In this document: positions 27,072 through 36,165 of the stretch, in pieces | Layout of the letters: each line of letters opens with the position of its first letter | How positions within the stretch are numbered: position 1 is the stretch's first letter | Assembly (NCBI RefSeq): GCF_000772945.1 | Contig: NZ_JPVN01000001.1 | Span: 281,993-345,992, forward strand | Origin: Ureibacillus manganicus DSM 26584 | Lineage (GTDB): Bacteria; Bacillota; Bacilli; Bacillales_A; Planococcaceae | Direction: 5' to 3' | DNA length: 64,000 nucleotides | The notes under the pieces: model-generated | The model's input: only the letters and a program-made list of their open reading frames with translations | Database searches by the model: none | Told to the model about the DNA's origin: nothing | Position numbers and translations under genes: made by a program

Positions 27072-27310
27072 AAAAGGTACAATCATTCAATTTGAATTGT
27101 ACCTTTTTGATATAGCGACGTTTGTTTCCGATGCATGCTTCGCTTTCCGCAGGGAAGCCATGAGCCTCCGGAAGCTAAAGCTTTCCGGGGTCTCATGACT
27201 GCTTCTACGTCCTGCAGGACAAGGAATACTTCCTTGAATAATCATCGCAACGAGAAAATGCTTTAGCATTTTCGAGAGAGTCTCCGCATGCCTCTCCAAC
27301 AAACGACTTT
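27072..27310. repeat. Structured intergenic repeat between uvrA and yvlB
   Basis: A terminator-like hairpin AAAAGGTACAA / TTGTACCTTTT (27074-27106) adjoins a roughly 190-bp GC-richer segment with several nested inverted repeats: GCATGC near both ends, CTTTCCGCAGGGAAG, CCGGAAGCTAAAGCTTTCCGG, and GTCCTGCAGGAC. It resembles the dispersed GC-rich palindromic elements that are common between genes in Bacillaceae, here decayed. It can be read as a short peptide on the minus strand, but this has no start context and follows the palindromes, so it is not called as a gene. Positions 27310-27399 hold only AT-rich sequence. Confidence 0.6.
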
Positions 27311-27399
27311 CTAATATAGAAATAGCAAATTTTTATTATACTTAATTTTGACTTTTGATTAAAAGTAATATTTTGTCCCAGCCTCGTTGTTTTTAGTAA

Positions 27400-30276
27400 C
27401 TACTTGCTACTTGCGTTTTCTAGTAACTCTTCCATTCGTTTTCGATCTCGGTCTAAAATCGGCTTTAAATAAAGACCTGTATAAGAACCTTTTGCCTCAG
27501 CAACTACCTCTGGAGTACCTGTTGCAATAATTGTGCCACCCATATCGCCACCTTCAGGTCCAAGATCAATAATGTAATCTGCAGTTTTGATAACATCTAA
27601 ATTGTGCTCGATGACCAAAACAGTATCACCATTTTCAACCAATCTTTGAAGGACTTTTAACAGTCTTGCGATATCATGAGCGTGTAAACCAGTTGTAGGC
27701 TCGTCCAAAATATAGAAGGACTTTCCTGTAGATCGGCGGTGGAGCTCAGAAGCAAGTTTTACACGCTGTGCTTCCCCACCTGATAAAGTTGTCGCCGGTT
27801 GTCCAAGTTTCATATAACCTAGCCCCACATCAACAATGGTTTGTAACTTTCGTTGAATTTTAGGTACATTTTCAAAGAATTTAACGGCATCTTCAATTGT
27901 CATGTCCAAAATTTCAGCAATATTTTTTTCTTTGTAGCGTACTTCTAGCGTTTCACGGTTGTAACGTTTCCCGTGACACACTTCACAAGGAACGTAGACA
28001 TCAGGCAGGAAGTGCATTTCAATTCTTATAATCCCATCCCCACTACAAGCTTCACAACGTCCACCTTTAGTGTTGAAGCTGAAACGTCCTTTTTTATATC
28101 CACGGATTTTTGCTTCATTTGTTGAGGCAAATAAATCACGGATATCATCAAACACTCCTGTATATGTTGCCGGGTTTGAACGTGGTGTTCGACCAATTGG
28201 CGACTGGTCAATATCAATGACTTTATCTAAATGCTCCATCCCAGTTATTTCTTTATGTTGACCTGGTTTACTTCTTGCCCGGTTTAAATTATGAGCAAGG
28301 GATTTATATAAAATTTCATTAATTAATGTTGACTTTCCTGAACCTGAAACGCCTGTTACTGCAATGAATTGTCCTAAAGGAATATCAACTTTTACGTTTT
28401 TTAAGTTGTTTTCCTTCGCACCTTTAATCGTTAGCTTTCGTCCATCAGATGCTCTACGTTCTTTTGGAAGTGGAATGAATTTTTTACCACTTAAGTACTG
28501 TCCAGTGATGGAATCGTCATTGTCCATCACTTCTTGCGGAGAACCTGCAGCAACAATCTCGCCTCCATGTACACCTGCATGTGGCCCAACGTCGATTAAA
28601 TAATCGGCTGCAATCATTGTATCTTCATCATGTTCTACTACTATCAATGTATTTCCCAAATCTCGCATTTCTTTCAGTGTAGAAATTAAACGGTCATTGT
28701 CACGTTGATGTAGTCCAATCGAAGGTTCATCGAGTATATAAAGTACACCAGTTAAGCGTGAGCCAATTTGAGTGGCAAGTCTAATTCGCTGTGCTTCCCC
28801 ACCAGATAATGTACCTGCTGAACGAGATAATGTTAAATAATCTAACCCAACATTAATAAGGAAACTTAAACGCTGTGTAATTTCGCGAATAATGAGTTTT
28901 GCAATTTGCATTTCCTTTTCAGTTAAAGTCAATGTTGAGAAGAAGCCGTACATTTCTTGAATGGAATGTTGTGTTGCTTCGGAAATATTTAATCCTTCTA
29001 CTTTAACAGCCAATGATTCTGGCTTTAAACGAAATCCTTTACAAGAAGGACATTTTTGTTCTGCCATGTATTTCGCCATTTGTTCGCGAACATATTCGGA
29101 AGAAGATTCACGGAAACGGCGATCAATATTGTTCACGACGCCTTCAAATGGAATTTTTTTATTATGAACACTACCGTAGTCACTTTCATAATAGAAATAA
29201 ATTAGTTCTCCATTTGAACCGTATAAAATCTTATCCATTTGTTCCTTTGGAATTTCGGATACTGGAACGTCCATTGGAATTTCATAATGATCGCAAACAG
29301 ACTTTAACAGCTGAGGATAATATTGCGAGCTTGTTGGCTCCCATGGTGCAATTGCATGTTCTTCTAATGATTTACTCCAATCAGGGATGACTAAATCTAG
29401 ATCCACTTCTTGTTTAAATCCTAAACCGTCACAGGATGGACATGCTCCGAACGGACTGTTGAATGAAAACATACGAGGTTCTAGTTCACCAATGGAGAAA
29501 CCACACATTGGACATGCATGATGTTGACTAAATAACAATTCCTCTTGTTCCATGACATCAACCAACACACGTCCCTCTGCTAAATTACAAGCTGTTTCTA
29601 TGGAATCATATAATCTTGAATCAATTCCGTCTTTCATCACGATACGGTCAATTACTACTTCAATATCGTGTTTTTTATTTTTATCTAATTCAATGAGGTC
29701 GTCTAAGTCACGCATCTCCCCATCAACTCGCACGCGTACATACCCTTGTTTTTTTAAATCTTCAAGCAGTTTGACATGAGTTCCTTTTTTCCCCGAAACA
29801 ATTGGTGCCAACAGCTGCATTTTTGTTCGTTCTGGGTATTCTAATAGTCGATCTACCATTTGCTCAATTGATTGTGATGCAATTTCAATACCATGGTTTG
29901 GACATATAGGTCTCCCAACTCGTGCAAACAATAGACGGAAATAATCGTAGATTTCTGTGACGGTACCAACAGTTGAACGCGGATTACGACTTGTTGTTTT
30001 TTGATCTATCGCTATTGCAGGTGATAGTCCTTCAATTGAATCCACATCTGGCTTATCTACATTTCCTAAAAATTGACGTGCATAGGCAGATAATGACTCT
30101 ACATATCTACGTTGGCCTTCAGCATAAATCGTGTCAAAAGCAAGTGAAGATTTCCCAGATCCAGATAGGCCTGTTATGACAACAAGCTTATCTCGAGGGA
30201 TTGTTAGACTGACATTTTTTAAATTATTGGAACGTGCGCCTTGCACAACAATTTCTGTATTTTTCACTTTGGTCAC
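27400..30276 (-). CDS. uvrA: Excinuclease ABC subunit A (UvrA)
   Basis: 958-residue DNA-damage sensor of nucleotide excision repair. Two ABC ATPase halves are visible: Walker [15 protein letters not shown] (about 33-46) and [14 protein letters not shown] (about 640-653), with signature sequences SGGEAQR in both. Two zinc modules are present: CPMC ... CPSC in the first half and CEAC ... CEVC in the second. Full family length. It overlaps the uvrB stop by four bases. Confidence 0.98.
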   Translation of the reverse strand: MTKVKNTEIVVQGARSNNLKNVSLTIPRDKLVVITGLSGSGKSSLAFDTIYAEGQRRYVESLSAYARQFLGNVDKPDVDSIEGLSPAIAIDQKTTSRNPRSTVGTVTEIYDYFRLLFARVGRPICPNHGIEIASQSIEQMVDRLLEYPERTKMQLLAPIVSGKKGTHVKLLEDLKKQGYVRVRVDGEMRDLDDLIELDKNKKHDIEVVIDRIVMKDGIDSRLYDSIETACNLAEGRVLVDVMEQEELLFSQHHACPMCGFSIGELEPRMFSFNSPFGACPSCDGLGFKQEVDLDLVIPDWSKSLEEHAIAPWEPTSSQYYPQLLKSVCDHYEIPMDVPVSEIPKEQMDKILYGSNGELIYFYYESDYGSVHNKKIPFEGVVNNIDRRFRESSSEYVREQMAKYMAEQKCPSCKGFRLKPESLAVKVEGLNISEATQHSIQEMYGFFSTLTLTEKEMQIAKLIIREITQRLSFLINVGLDYLTLSRSAGTLSGGEAQRIRLATQIGSRLTGVLYILDEPSIGLHQRDNDRLISTLKEMRDLGNTLIVVEHDEDTMIAADYLIDVGPHAGVHGGEIVAAGSPQEVMDNDDSITGQYLSGKKFIPLPKERRASDGRKLTIKGAKENNLKNVKVDIPLGQFIAVTGVSGSGKSTLINEILYKSLAHNLNRARSKPGQHKEITGMEHLDKVIDIDQSPIGRTPRSNPATYTGVFDDIRDLFASTNEAKIRGYKKGRFSFNTKGGRCEACSGDGIIRIEMHFLPDVYVPCEVCHGKRYNRETLEVRYKEKNIAEILDMTIEDAVKFFENVPKIQRKLQTIVDVGLGYMKLGQPATTLSGGEAQRVKLASELHRRSTGKSFYILDEPTTGLHAHDIARLLKVLQRLVENGDTVLVIEHNLDVIKTADYIIDLGPEGGDMGGTIIATGTPEVVAEAKGSYTGLYLKPILDRDRKRMEELLENASSK

Positions 30277-32249
30277 CCTTCTACCTTCAGTTCGAATATT
30301 GTATCTCGTAGTTCTGCTGCTCGTTCAAAATCAAGCGCTTTTGCCGCTTCTTTCATTTCTAATTCTAGTGTTGCAATGAGCTTTTCCAATTCGGCCTTTG
30401 TTAATTTTTTGCCTTTTGTCACTTTTGTCACGTATGTTTCTTCTACTTCGGCAGCCTGGGTCGCACGGATTAGTTCTGGGATTTTCTTCTGAATTGTTTG
30501 TGGTGTAATTCCATGTTTCTCATTGTATTCCTCTTGAATGGCGCGACGACGTTTCGTTTCACCAATAGCTTTTGTCATGGAATCTGTCATTTTATCTGCA
30601 TATAAAATAACATGACCATTAGAATTTCGGGCAGCTCGTCCAATTGTTTGGATTAATGAACGCTCCGAACGTAAGAAGCCTTCTTTGTCTGCGTCTAATA
30701 TTGCAACAAGGGATACTTCAGGAATATCAAGCCCTTCACGAAGTAAGTTAATACCAACTAAAACGTCATACTTTCCTTTTCGAAGTTCACGTATTATTTC
30801 GATTCGCTCTAACGTTTTAATATCAGAGTGAAGATATTCTACTTTAATGCCTATTTCTTTTAAATAATCGGTTAAGTCTTCTGACATTTTCTTAGTCAAC
30901 GTCGTTATGAGAACTCGTTCTTGCTTTTTCACTCGTTCATTAATTTCATCTATTAAATCATCAATTTGTCCTTCAATAGGTCGAACATCAATTGTTGGAT
31001 CAAGTAATCCTGTTGGTCGAATAATTTGCTCCACCATTTCTGGTGTATGCTCTATTTCATACGGACCAGGTGTCGCAGAGACATAGATTGCTTGGCTTAT
31101 ATGTTGTTCAAATTCTTCAAATCTTAATGGTCGGTTATCAAGAGCAGATGGTAAACGGAAACCATGCTCTACTAATACATTCTTCCGTGCTTGGTCACCA
31201 TTAAACATTCCACGAATTTGTGGCAATGATACGTGACTTTCATCGACTACTAGTAAGAAATCTTTTGGAAAGTAATCAAGTAACGTATAGGGAGTAGCAC
31301 CTGCTTCCCTTAATGTTAGATGCCTTGAATAATTTTCAATTCCTGAACAGAATCCCATCTCACGCATCATTTCTAAATCATAGTTCGTTCGTTGTTCTAG
31401 TCGTTGCGCTTCTAAAAGTCTATCTTCTGAACGGAATTGTTCTAGTCGGACTTCTAACTCTTTTTCGATATTTTCTATTGCTATTTTCATTTTTTCGTCT
31501 CGTGTAACGAAGTGGGATGCTGGGAAAATGGCTACATGATCACGTTCACCAAGAATCTCTCCTGTTAAAGCATCCACTTCACGGATTCGATCGATTTCGT
31601 CACCAAAAAACTCCACGCGAATACAGTGTTCGTCACGGGATGCTGGGAAAATTTCCACTACATCTCCTCGAACTCTAAAAGTTCCGCGCTGGAAGTTGAC
31701 ATCATTTCTCTCATATTGAACATCTACTAGTTTTCTTAGTAGTTGGTTGCGTTCGATTTCCATTCCTGTTCTTATTGAAACAACAAGTTCACGATATTCT
31801 TCCGGATTCCCCAAACCGTAAATACAAGAAACAGAGGCAATAATGATAACATCATCTCGTTCAAATAAAGCAGACGTTGCAGAGTGTCTGAGTTTATCGA
31901 TCTCATCATTAATGCTTGAGTCTTTTTCGATATATGTATCAGTTTGTGGTACATAAGCTTCTGGTTGAAAGTAATCATAATAACTTACAAAATATTCAAC
32001 TGCGTTATTTGGGAAGAATTGTTTAAACTCACTATAAAGTTGTCCAGCAAGTGTTTTATTGTGTGCGATCACAAGTGTAGGTTTATTAATTTCTTTTATA
32101 ACGTTGGAGATAGTAAATGTTTTTCCTGTACCAGTCGCTCCTAGTAATGTTTGGTGACGTTTACCTTGTTTAACACCTTCAACAAGCTGTTTTATCGCTT
32201 CGGGTTGATCACCACTAGGTTGGTAAGGGGAGTGCAATTCAAATGTCAT
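30273..32249 (-). CDS. uvrB: Excinuclease ABC subunit B (UvrB)
   Basis: 658-residue damage-verifying helicase. Walker [13 protein letters not shown] (about 36-47), the beta-hairpin region [25 protein letters not shown] box VVDESHVSL, motif [11 protein letters not shown] and a C-terminal UVR domain ([19 protein letters not shown]) that contacts UvrC are all intact. First gene of uvrBA. A near-consensus LexA site lies about 80 bp upstream. Confidence 0.98.
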   Translation of the reverse strand: MTFELHSPYQPSGDQPEAIKQLVEGVKQGKRHQTLLGATGTGKTFTISNVIKEINKPTLVIAHNKTLAGQLYSEFKQFFPNNAVEYFVSYYDYFQPEAYVPQTDTYIEKDSSINDEIDKLRHSATSALFERDDVIIIASVSCIYGLGNPEEYRELVVSIRTGMEIERNQLLRKLVDVQYERNDVNFQRGTFRVRGDVVEIFPASRDEHCIRVEFFGDEIDRIREVDALTGEILGERDHVAIFPASHFVTRDEKMKIAIENIEKELEVRLEQFRSEDRLLEAQRLEQRTNYDLEMMREMGFCSGIENYSRHLTLREAGATPYTLLDYFPKDFLLVVDESHVSLPQIRGMFNGDQARKNVLVEHGFRLPSALDNRPLRFEEFEQHISQAIYVSATPGPYEIEHTPEMVEQIIRPTGLLDPTIDVRPIEGQIDDLIDEINERVKKQERVLITTLTKKMSEDLTDYLKEIGIKVEYLHSDIKTLERIEIIRELRKGKYDVLVGINLLREGLDIPEVSLVAILDADKEGFLRSERSLIQTIGRAARNSNGHVILYADKMTDSMTKAIGETKRRRAIQEEYNEKHGITPQTIQKKIPELIRATQAAEVEETYVTKVTKGKKLTKAELEKLIATLELEMKEAAKALDFERAAELRDTIFELKVEG

Positions 32250-32322
32250 TAATTGGCCTTCCTTTCACCCATTTATCGTAAGTTTAGTGTAGCATACAAA
32301 TTATAAAAAATCGATAAATAAG

Positions 32323-32336
32323 CGAACGTATATTCT
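32323..32336. promoter_or_regulatory. LexA (SOS) box of uvrBA
   Basis: CGAAC-GTAT-ATTCT differs from the Gram-positive consensus CGAACNNNNGTTCG mainly at one arm base. It lies 74-87 bp upstream of uvrB, over or next to the likely promoter (minus-strand TATAAT near 32300). uvrBA is a classic SOS operon in Bacillus. Confidence 0.6.
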
Positions 32337-32396
32337 TTTTCTTTTTTTGATATTTAGTTGCTACCGCTTAAAATCTTTTAGAAATAGTAAGGAAAA

Positions 32397-32448
32397 GCCG
32401 CTTATATCAACTTGTTCTTTAGTCTTTAGAACAAGTTGTATAAGCGGC
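32397..32448 (-). terminator. Terminator of the IDEAL-domain gene
   Basis: Very long stem of about 21 bp: GCCGCTTATA-CAACTTGTTCT pairs with AGAACAAGTTG-TATAAGCGGC with one bulged T. The short U-run (GGCTTTTCC) is on the minus transcript; it may stop transcription in both directions between uvrB's upstream region and this gene. Confidence 0.75.
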
Positions 32449-32458
32449 CTTATATTGT

Positions 32459-32698
32459 TTATTTCATCGATTCTTGTAATTCACTTAACTCTTCTGCATA
32501 CAAATGGAATGCATTTCGGTTTCTTTCGTCTAACGCTGTATCGATGAGATGTTTTAACTCTTCAATACGTTGCATTCTTTGAATTCGATTCAAAAACAAG
32601 TCCAAATAAATGTCATTCAACAATTTCTCAGATTCATTCGCATGTTGATATTGTCCAACTGCCTTAAGAAAATCTGTGTATGAATAATATTTATCCAT
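32459..32698 (-). CDS. Small IDEAL-domain protein
   Basis: 79-residue soluble protein. The C-terminal LIDTALDERNRNAFHLYAEEL matches the IDEAL domain (named for IDEALDNRD-like sequence), found in several small Bacillales proteins including some ComK/MecA-pathway related ones; its molecular role here is unknown. The ATG at 32698 is chosen because GGGGTGAT lies just before it; the GTG three codons upstream overlaps this site. It is divergent from comK, sharing the 32708-32883 promoter region. Confidence 0.7.
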   Translation of the reverse strand: MDKYYSYTDFLKAVGQYQHANESEKLLNDIYLDLFLNRIQRMQRIEELKHLIDTALDERNRNAFHLYAEELSELQESMK

Positions 32699-32892
32699 CG
32701 ATATCACCCCGATTCCCTTTTTTCTATTATAAAAAATTAAATATCAATTTGCAATATATTCTGAAAAATAGATTTTAATTTAAGTTTTTTTAATCTTTCG
32801 ACAAAATGATGTTGAGTTTTGATGAGATTTGTATTAATATGTATTTGAATTGGAATTATTGTAATATTTTTACATAAAGGGAGGTGTTTAAT

Positions 32893-33396
32893 ATGAGTAA
32901 GCTGAAGCCGGTCAATTCCTATTATCTATCTTTCAATTCTTATTTAATTGAGCCAATTCAACATGGGGACAAGCTATATTCTCGGGTGTATGATAAGAGT
33001 GGAGAAGTTGTTGTCTCAAGAAAACCTCTTTACATCATTCGAAAATCATGTGATTTAATGGGCTCAAGATACAATGCAGCACGTGAAGTCTCTAAGAATT
33101 TCCTTGGTCCGGATAAACATAAATTGCCAATCATTATCGCCTATGATTATGGGGTTCCACTTGTTTTCTTTCCAATTCTATCTCCAACATCGCCAAGTAA
33201 TGTTTGGGTTGGTCTACATAGCATCATTAATATTCAACAAGATATGGACCAAACAAAAATTACATTAAAAGATGATCGCGAGATAATTTTACAAGTGCCA
33301 CAATCATCTTTCAACAATCAGTACGTAAGAGCAACCATGTTACAAAAACATGCTAGCAACCAGCGTTTAATCATTCAGAATGCCATACTTCTTTAA
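32893..33396 (+). CDS. comK: Competence transcription factor ComK
   Basis: 167-residue ComK family protein, the master activator of DNA-uptake genes, which binds paired AT-boxes. The family pattern is visible: VNSYYLSFNSYLIEPI at the N-terminus, SRKPLYIIRKSCDLMGSRYNAAREVS, and the middle HKLPIIIAYDYGVPLVFFPILSPTSPSNVWVGLHSI. The ATG at 32893 has GGGAGGTG six bases upstream; the GTG three codons earlier is inside that site. A single AT-box (AAAA-N5-TTTT) lies at about 32764-32776, consistent with autoactivation but not a full paired K-box. The last 26 bp overlap the convergent gene at 33371-33757. Its targets comFA/comFC are in the same window. Confidence 0.88.
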   Translation: MSKLKPVNSYYLSFNSYLIEPIQHGDKLYSRVYDKSGEVVVSRKPLYIIRKSCDLMGSRYNAAREVSKNFLGPDKHKLPIIIAYDYGVPLVFFPILSPTSPSNVWVGLHSIINIQQDMDQTKITLKDDREIILQVPQSSFNNQYVRATMLQKHASNQRLIIQNAILL

Positions 33397-33757
33397 CTTC
33401 ATATAAAGCGTGTTTAAAGTAATATTCCAGTAAATTTTCTATTTTATTGCGAAGGCGTATATTTGAATACCTTCTTACTTCCATCGCCTGTTGATAATGA
33501 AAATAATACTCGGTAAATAATTCATCACTGTTACCACGGACAACCTTTAACTGGTGACGATGTAGATACGCCTTCGTCTTTTTAAAGTCCTCATGTACGT
33601 TATTCCTAGCTTTATCAATCAAATGAAAATAACGATATTTCAACTTAAACTCACCTGCATCAATTACAGCAAAGTCATTATCTAAAACATCTAATACCAT
33701 TGGTAAATATATTGCAGCTTCTAGGGTTGGAACAGCTTCAATGGGAACATGTGCCAC
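33371..33757 (-). CDS. Conserved short protein, YhjD-like, behind an SOS box
   Basis: 128-residue soluble protein, mostly helical, of unknown function. The layout AAIYLPMVLDVLDNDF, then FKLKYRYFHLID, and RNKIENLLEYYF near the C-terminus resembles the small YhjD-type proteins of Bacillus; this is recognition from memory and less certain. No membrane segment or signal. A clear LexA box sits 20-32 bp before the ATG, so it is probably induced by DNA damage. Its 3' end overlaps comK by 26 bp on the opposite strand with no terminator between. Confidence 0.65.
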   Translation of the reverse strand: MAHVPIEAVPTLEAAIYLPMVLDVLDNDFAVIDAGEFKLKYRYFHLIDKARNNVHEDFKKTKAYLHRHQLKVVRGNSDELFTEYYFHYQQAMEVRRYSNIRLRNKIENLLEYYFKHALYEVKEVWHSE

Positions 33758-33775
33758 TAAAATACCCCCTTAAAT

Positions 33776-33789
33776 AGAACGTTTGTTCT
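33776..33789. promoter_or_regulatory. LexA (SOS) box before the YhjD-like gene
   Basis: AGAAC-GTTT-GTTCT: both GAAC/GTTC half-sites are perfect and the outer flank keeps palindromic symmetry. About 20 bp upstream of the start codon at 33757. Confidence 0.75.
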
Positions 33790-33882
33790 TATATTTTACA
33801 CCGGATTTAAAATTATGCAACAGAGAACTAAAATTTTGAGCAGTTTTTTGACTGGTAATAAATCCCTCTATATTTTGTGGCA

Positions 33883-33911
33883 TTGTTGTTCAATTATTAT
33901 TTCTATATAAT
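33883..33911 (+). promoter_or_regulatory. Sigma-A promoter of the coiled-coil gene
   Basis: TTGTTG (33883-33888), 17 bp, perfect TATAAT (33906-33911), 36 bp before the start codon. Confidence 0.65.
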
Positions 33912-33947
33912 TTAAATTTAGCAAATACTAATTTTGGAGGTGTCAAT

Positions 33948-34241
33948 ATGAGTGAAATGAATGCGGTATTGCAAGCAATATTAGAGTTGTCTAATAAAAT
34001 GGATTCGCTTGAGAGTAGAATGGCTTCTTTGGAAGATAGAATGGGTTCTTTGGAAGATAGAATGGGAATTCTAGAAGAAAGATTTAATTCTTTTGAGGAA
34101 AATTCAAACAAAAACCAACAGATTTTAATTGAAAAACTCGACAGTATCAATGAACAAATAATGATTCTATCCCACGACTCGATAACTTCAAAAGGCGATA
34201 TACGTTTATTGAAAAAGAAAATTGGTATGCTTGATTACTAG
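33948..34241 (+). CDS. Small coiled-coil protein with heptad repeats
   Basis: 97-residue hypothetical protein. Residues about 10-50 are perfect heptads (SLESRMA, SLEDRMG, SLEDRMG, ILEERFN), predicting a parallel coiled coil; the C-terminal half continues as helix and ends in basic RLLKKKIG. The DNA shows why: a 21-bp unit is repeated in tandem at 34023-34043 and 34044-34064 with one difference, with diverged copies on both sides. GGAGGTG lies five bases before the ATG, and promoter and terminator are clear. No signal or membrane segment. Not recognised as a known family. Confidence 0.75.
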   Translation: MSEMNAVLQAILELSNKMDSLESRMASLEDRMGSLEDRMGILEERFNSFEENSNKNQQILIEKLDSINEQIMILSHDSITSKGDIRLLKKKIGMLDY

Positions 34242-34256
34242 TCCATTAACATAAAT

Positions 34257-34298
34257 AAAACAGCATCCATTGTCTTTTTAACAAATGAATGCTGTTTT
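34257..34298. terminator. Bidirectional terminator between the coiled-coil gene and prfB
   Basis: AAAACAGCAT-C-CATT (34257-34271) pairs with AATG-A-ATGCTGTTTT (34284-34298); A/T tails on both sides serve the convergent genes. Confidence 0.88.
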
Positions 34299-34303
34299 AT
34301 ATT

Positions 34304-35408
34304 TTATCCGATACGAGATCTTAAGTATGCATTAATAAATCCATCTAATTCGCCATCCATTACGGCATGAACATTACCCGTTTCAAAGTTTGTACGGTGA
34401 TCTTTTACCATTGAATATGGATGGAATACATAAGAACGGATTTGTGAGCCCCATCCGATTTCTTTTTGTTCACCGCGGATTGCATCTAGTTCAGCTTGTT
34501 GCTTTTCAATTTCTAATTGATAAAGTTTTGCTTTTAACATGCTCATCGCTTTATCACGGTTTTTAATTTGTGAACGTTCTGCCTGACAAGATACTACAAC
34601 ACCTGTAGGTATGTGTGTAATACGAACCGCTGAGTCTGTAGTATTAATATGCTGTCCACCAGCACCAGTTGCACGATACGTATCTACTTTTAAGTCTTCT
34701 GTACGCACTTCGATTTCAATTTCATTGTTGAATTCAGGCATAACATCGCAAGAAACGAAAGATGTGTGACGGCGACCTGCAGAGTCAAATGGTGAGATTC
34801 GGACTAATCGATGGACACCTTTTTCAGCTTTCAAATAACCATAAGCATTATGTCCTTGTATCAATAACGTAACAGATTTAATGCCTGCTTCATCACCAGG
34901 TAAATAATCCATCGTCTCCACCTTAAAGCCGTGGTGTTCAGCCCAACGTGTATACATGCGTAGCAACATCGAACCCCAGTCTTGTGACTCCGTTCCACCT
35001 GCGCCAGGGTGAAGTTCTAAGATGGCGTTGTTTTTATCGTATGGCTCACTAAGTAGCATTTGTAGCTCAAAGGCAGCCATTTTTTGTTGGAAGTCGGCAA
35101 GTTCTTCACCAAGTTCAGTTTGTAAATCCTCGTCCGGTTCTTCTTTTAAAAGCTCCAAAGTCATTTCTAAGTTTTCCTGTGTTGACACAAGGTCATTAAA
35201 TTCATTTACTACCGCTTTTAAACCATTTGCTTCATTGATCACTTTTTGAGCTGCTTCTTGGTCATTCCAGAAATCAGGCATCAACATCATTTCGTCAAGC
35301 TCTTGTATGCGTGGCTCTTTGTTCTCTAAGTCAAAGAGACCCCCTGAAGTCCGCCAATTTAGTGGCTGTTGTTTCTAATATATTTCTTACTTCTGCTAAT
35401 TCAATCAT
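34304..35408 (-). CDS. prfB: Peptide chain release factor 2 (RF2), with programmed +1 frameshift
   Basis: Releases proteins at UGA and UAA stops. The gene is read as 25 codons from ATG at 35406-35408 ([12 protein letters not shown] ... ADFRGSL), then an in-frame TGA at 35331-35333; a +1 shift at CTT-T continues in the frame beginning GAC (35330-35332) to 34304. The full product is about 367 residues. The GGQ motif (GAGGQHIN) needed for hydrolysis and the SPF anticodon-like motif ([14 protein letters not shown]) are intact. GGGGGA lies nine bases before the ATG. It follows secA in the same direction as in B. subtilis, but repeat array III separates them. Confidence 0.96.
35330..35345 (-). promoter_or_regulatory. 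RF2 programmed frameshift site
   Basis: Minus strand AGGGGG-TCT-CTT-TGA-C: an internal Shine-Dalgarno three bases before the CTT slippery codon and the in-frame UGA followed by C, the poor-termination context. This is the known RF2 autoregulation signal: when RF2 is low, ribosomes shift +1. Confidence 0.95.
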
Positions 35409-35559
35409 CAAATGAAATCCCCCGTACTTTATTAAATTGAGAGAACCGTGCCGAAAAGATTTATGCGTGGCATCGGTTCAGAATGTTAGTAAGTAGAAAA
35501 GGTACACGAATTTAGTTATAGCTGATCGTGGCCATTATCCAGTAATTTTGCGTTTTTTT

Positions 35560-36096
35560 GTCCCCGAGATGCGGTCTCAAGGACATTTTTTCTGGTATTC
35601 TGCGGTTTTTGTCCTTGAGATAAGGTCTCAAGAACATTATTTCGAGTTTTTTGCGTTTTTTGTCCTCGAGAGGCGGTCTCAAGGACATTTTTTCGAATAT
35701 CTTACGTTTTTTGTCCTTGAGATGCGGTCTCGAGGACACTTTTTCTTAAATCTAGCGGTTTTTGTCCTCGAAAAGCTTTCTCAAGGACACTTTTTTTGGA
35801 ATTTCTGCTTTTTTAGTCTTCGAGAAGTGGTCTGATAGTCATTTTTTCGGAATTTCTTCAAATTCTGTCCAGTAAATCGCATTTATTAGATATTTTTCCG
35901 GGATTTCTCCATATTCTGTCCAGTAAATCACTTTTACTAGACACTTTTTTGGAATTTCTTCAAATTCTGTCCAGTAAATCGCTTTTACTAGACACTTTTT
36001 TGGAATTTCTTCAAATTCTGTCCAGTAAATCGCTTTTACTAGACACTTTTTCGATAAATCCCCAAACTTTGTCCAGTAAATCATCCATACTGACTA
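35560..36096. repeat. Array III: eleven hairpin units with 51-bp period, two hairpin lineages
   Basis: Units start (G of GTC) at 35560, 35611, 35662, 35713, 35764, 35816, 35867, 35918, 35969, 36020 and 36071: steps of 51 with a single 52. Units 1-5 are GTCCTTGAGA, a 4-5 base loop, TCTCAAGGAC (unit 6 is decayed). Units 7-11 are GTC-C-AGTAAA, loop TCGC, TTTACT-A-GAC. The outer GTC/GAC and the period persist across the change. Because 51 is a multiple of three, open frames with 17-residue repeats arise on both strands; these have no ribosome sites and are not called genes. The array fills the secA-prfB gap (35409-36165). Confidence 0.9.
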
Positions 36097-36165
36097 CCCT
36101 TCCAAAAGGTCCCGTATGCATTTTACCTAAAGCTAATGCATCTTGTTCGCCGTCATCCACTTTAC

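Noticed and set aside
27087..27302. Possible 71-codon gene between uvrA and yvlB
   Set aside because: It is the translation of a palindromic intergenic repeat, without ribosome site, so it is treated as repeat DNA.
35548..36084. Open frames with 17-residue repeats on both strands in array III
   Set aside because: They exist only because the 51-bp period is a multiple of three. They lack ribosome sites, run through hairpins on both strands, and have odd composition.
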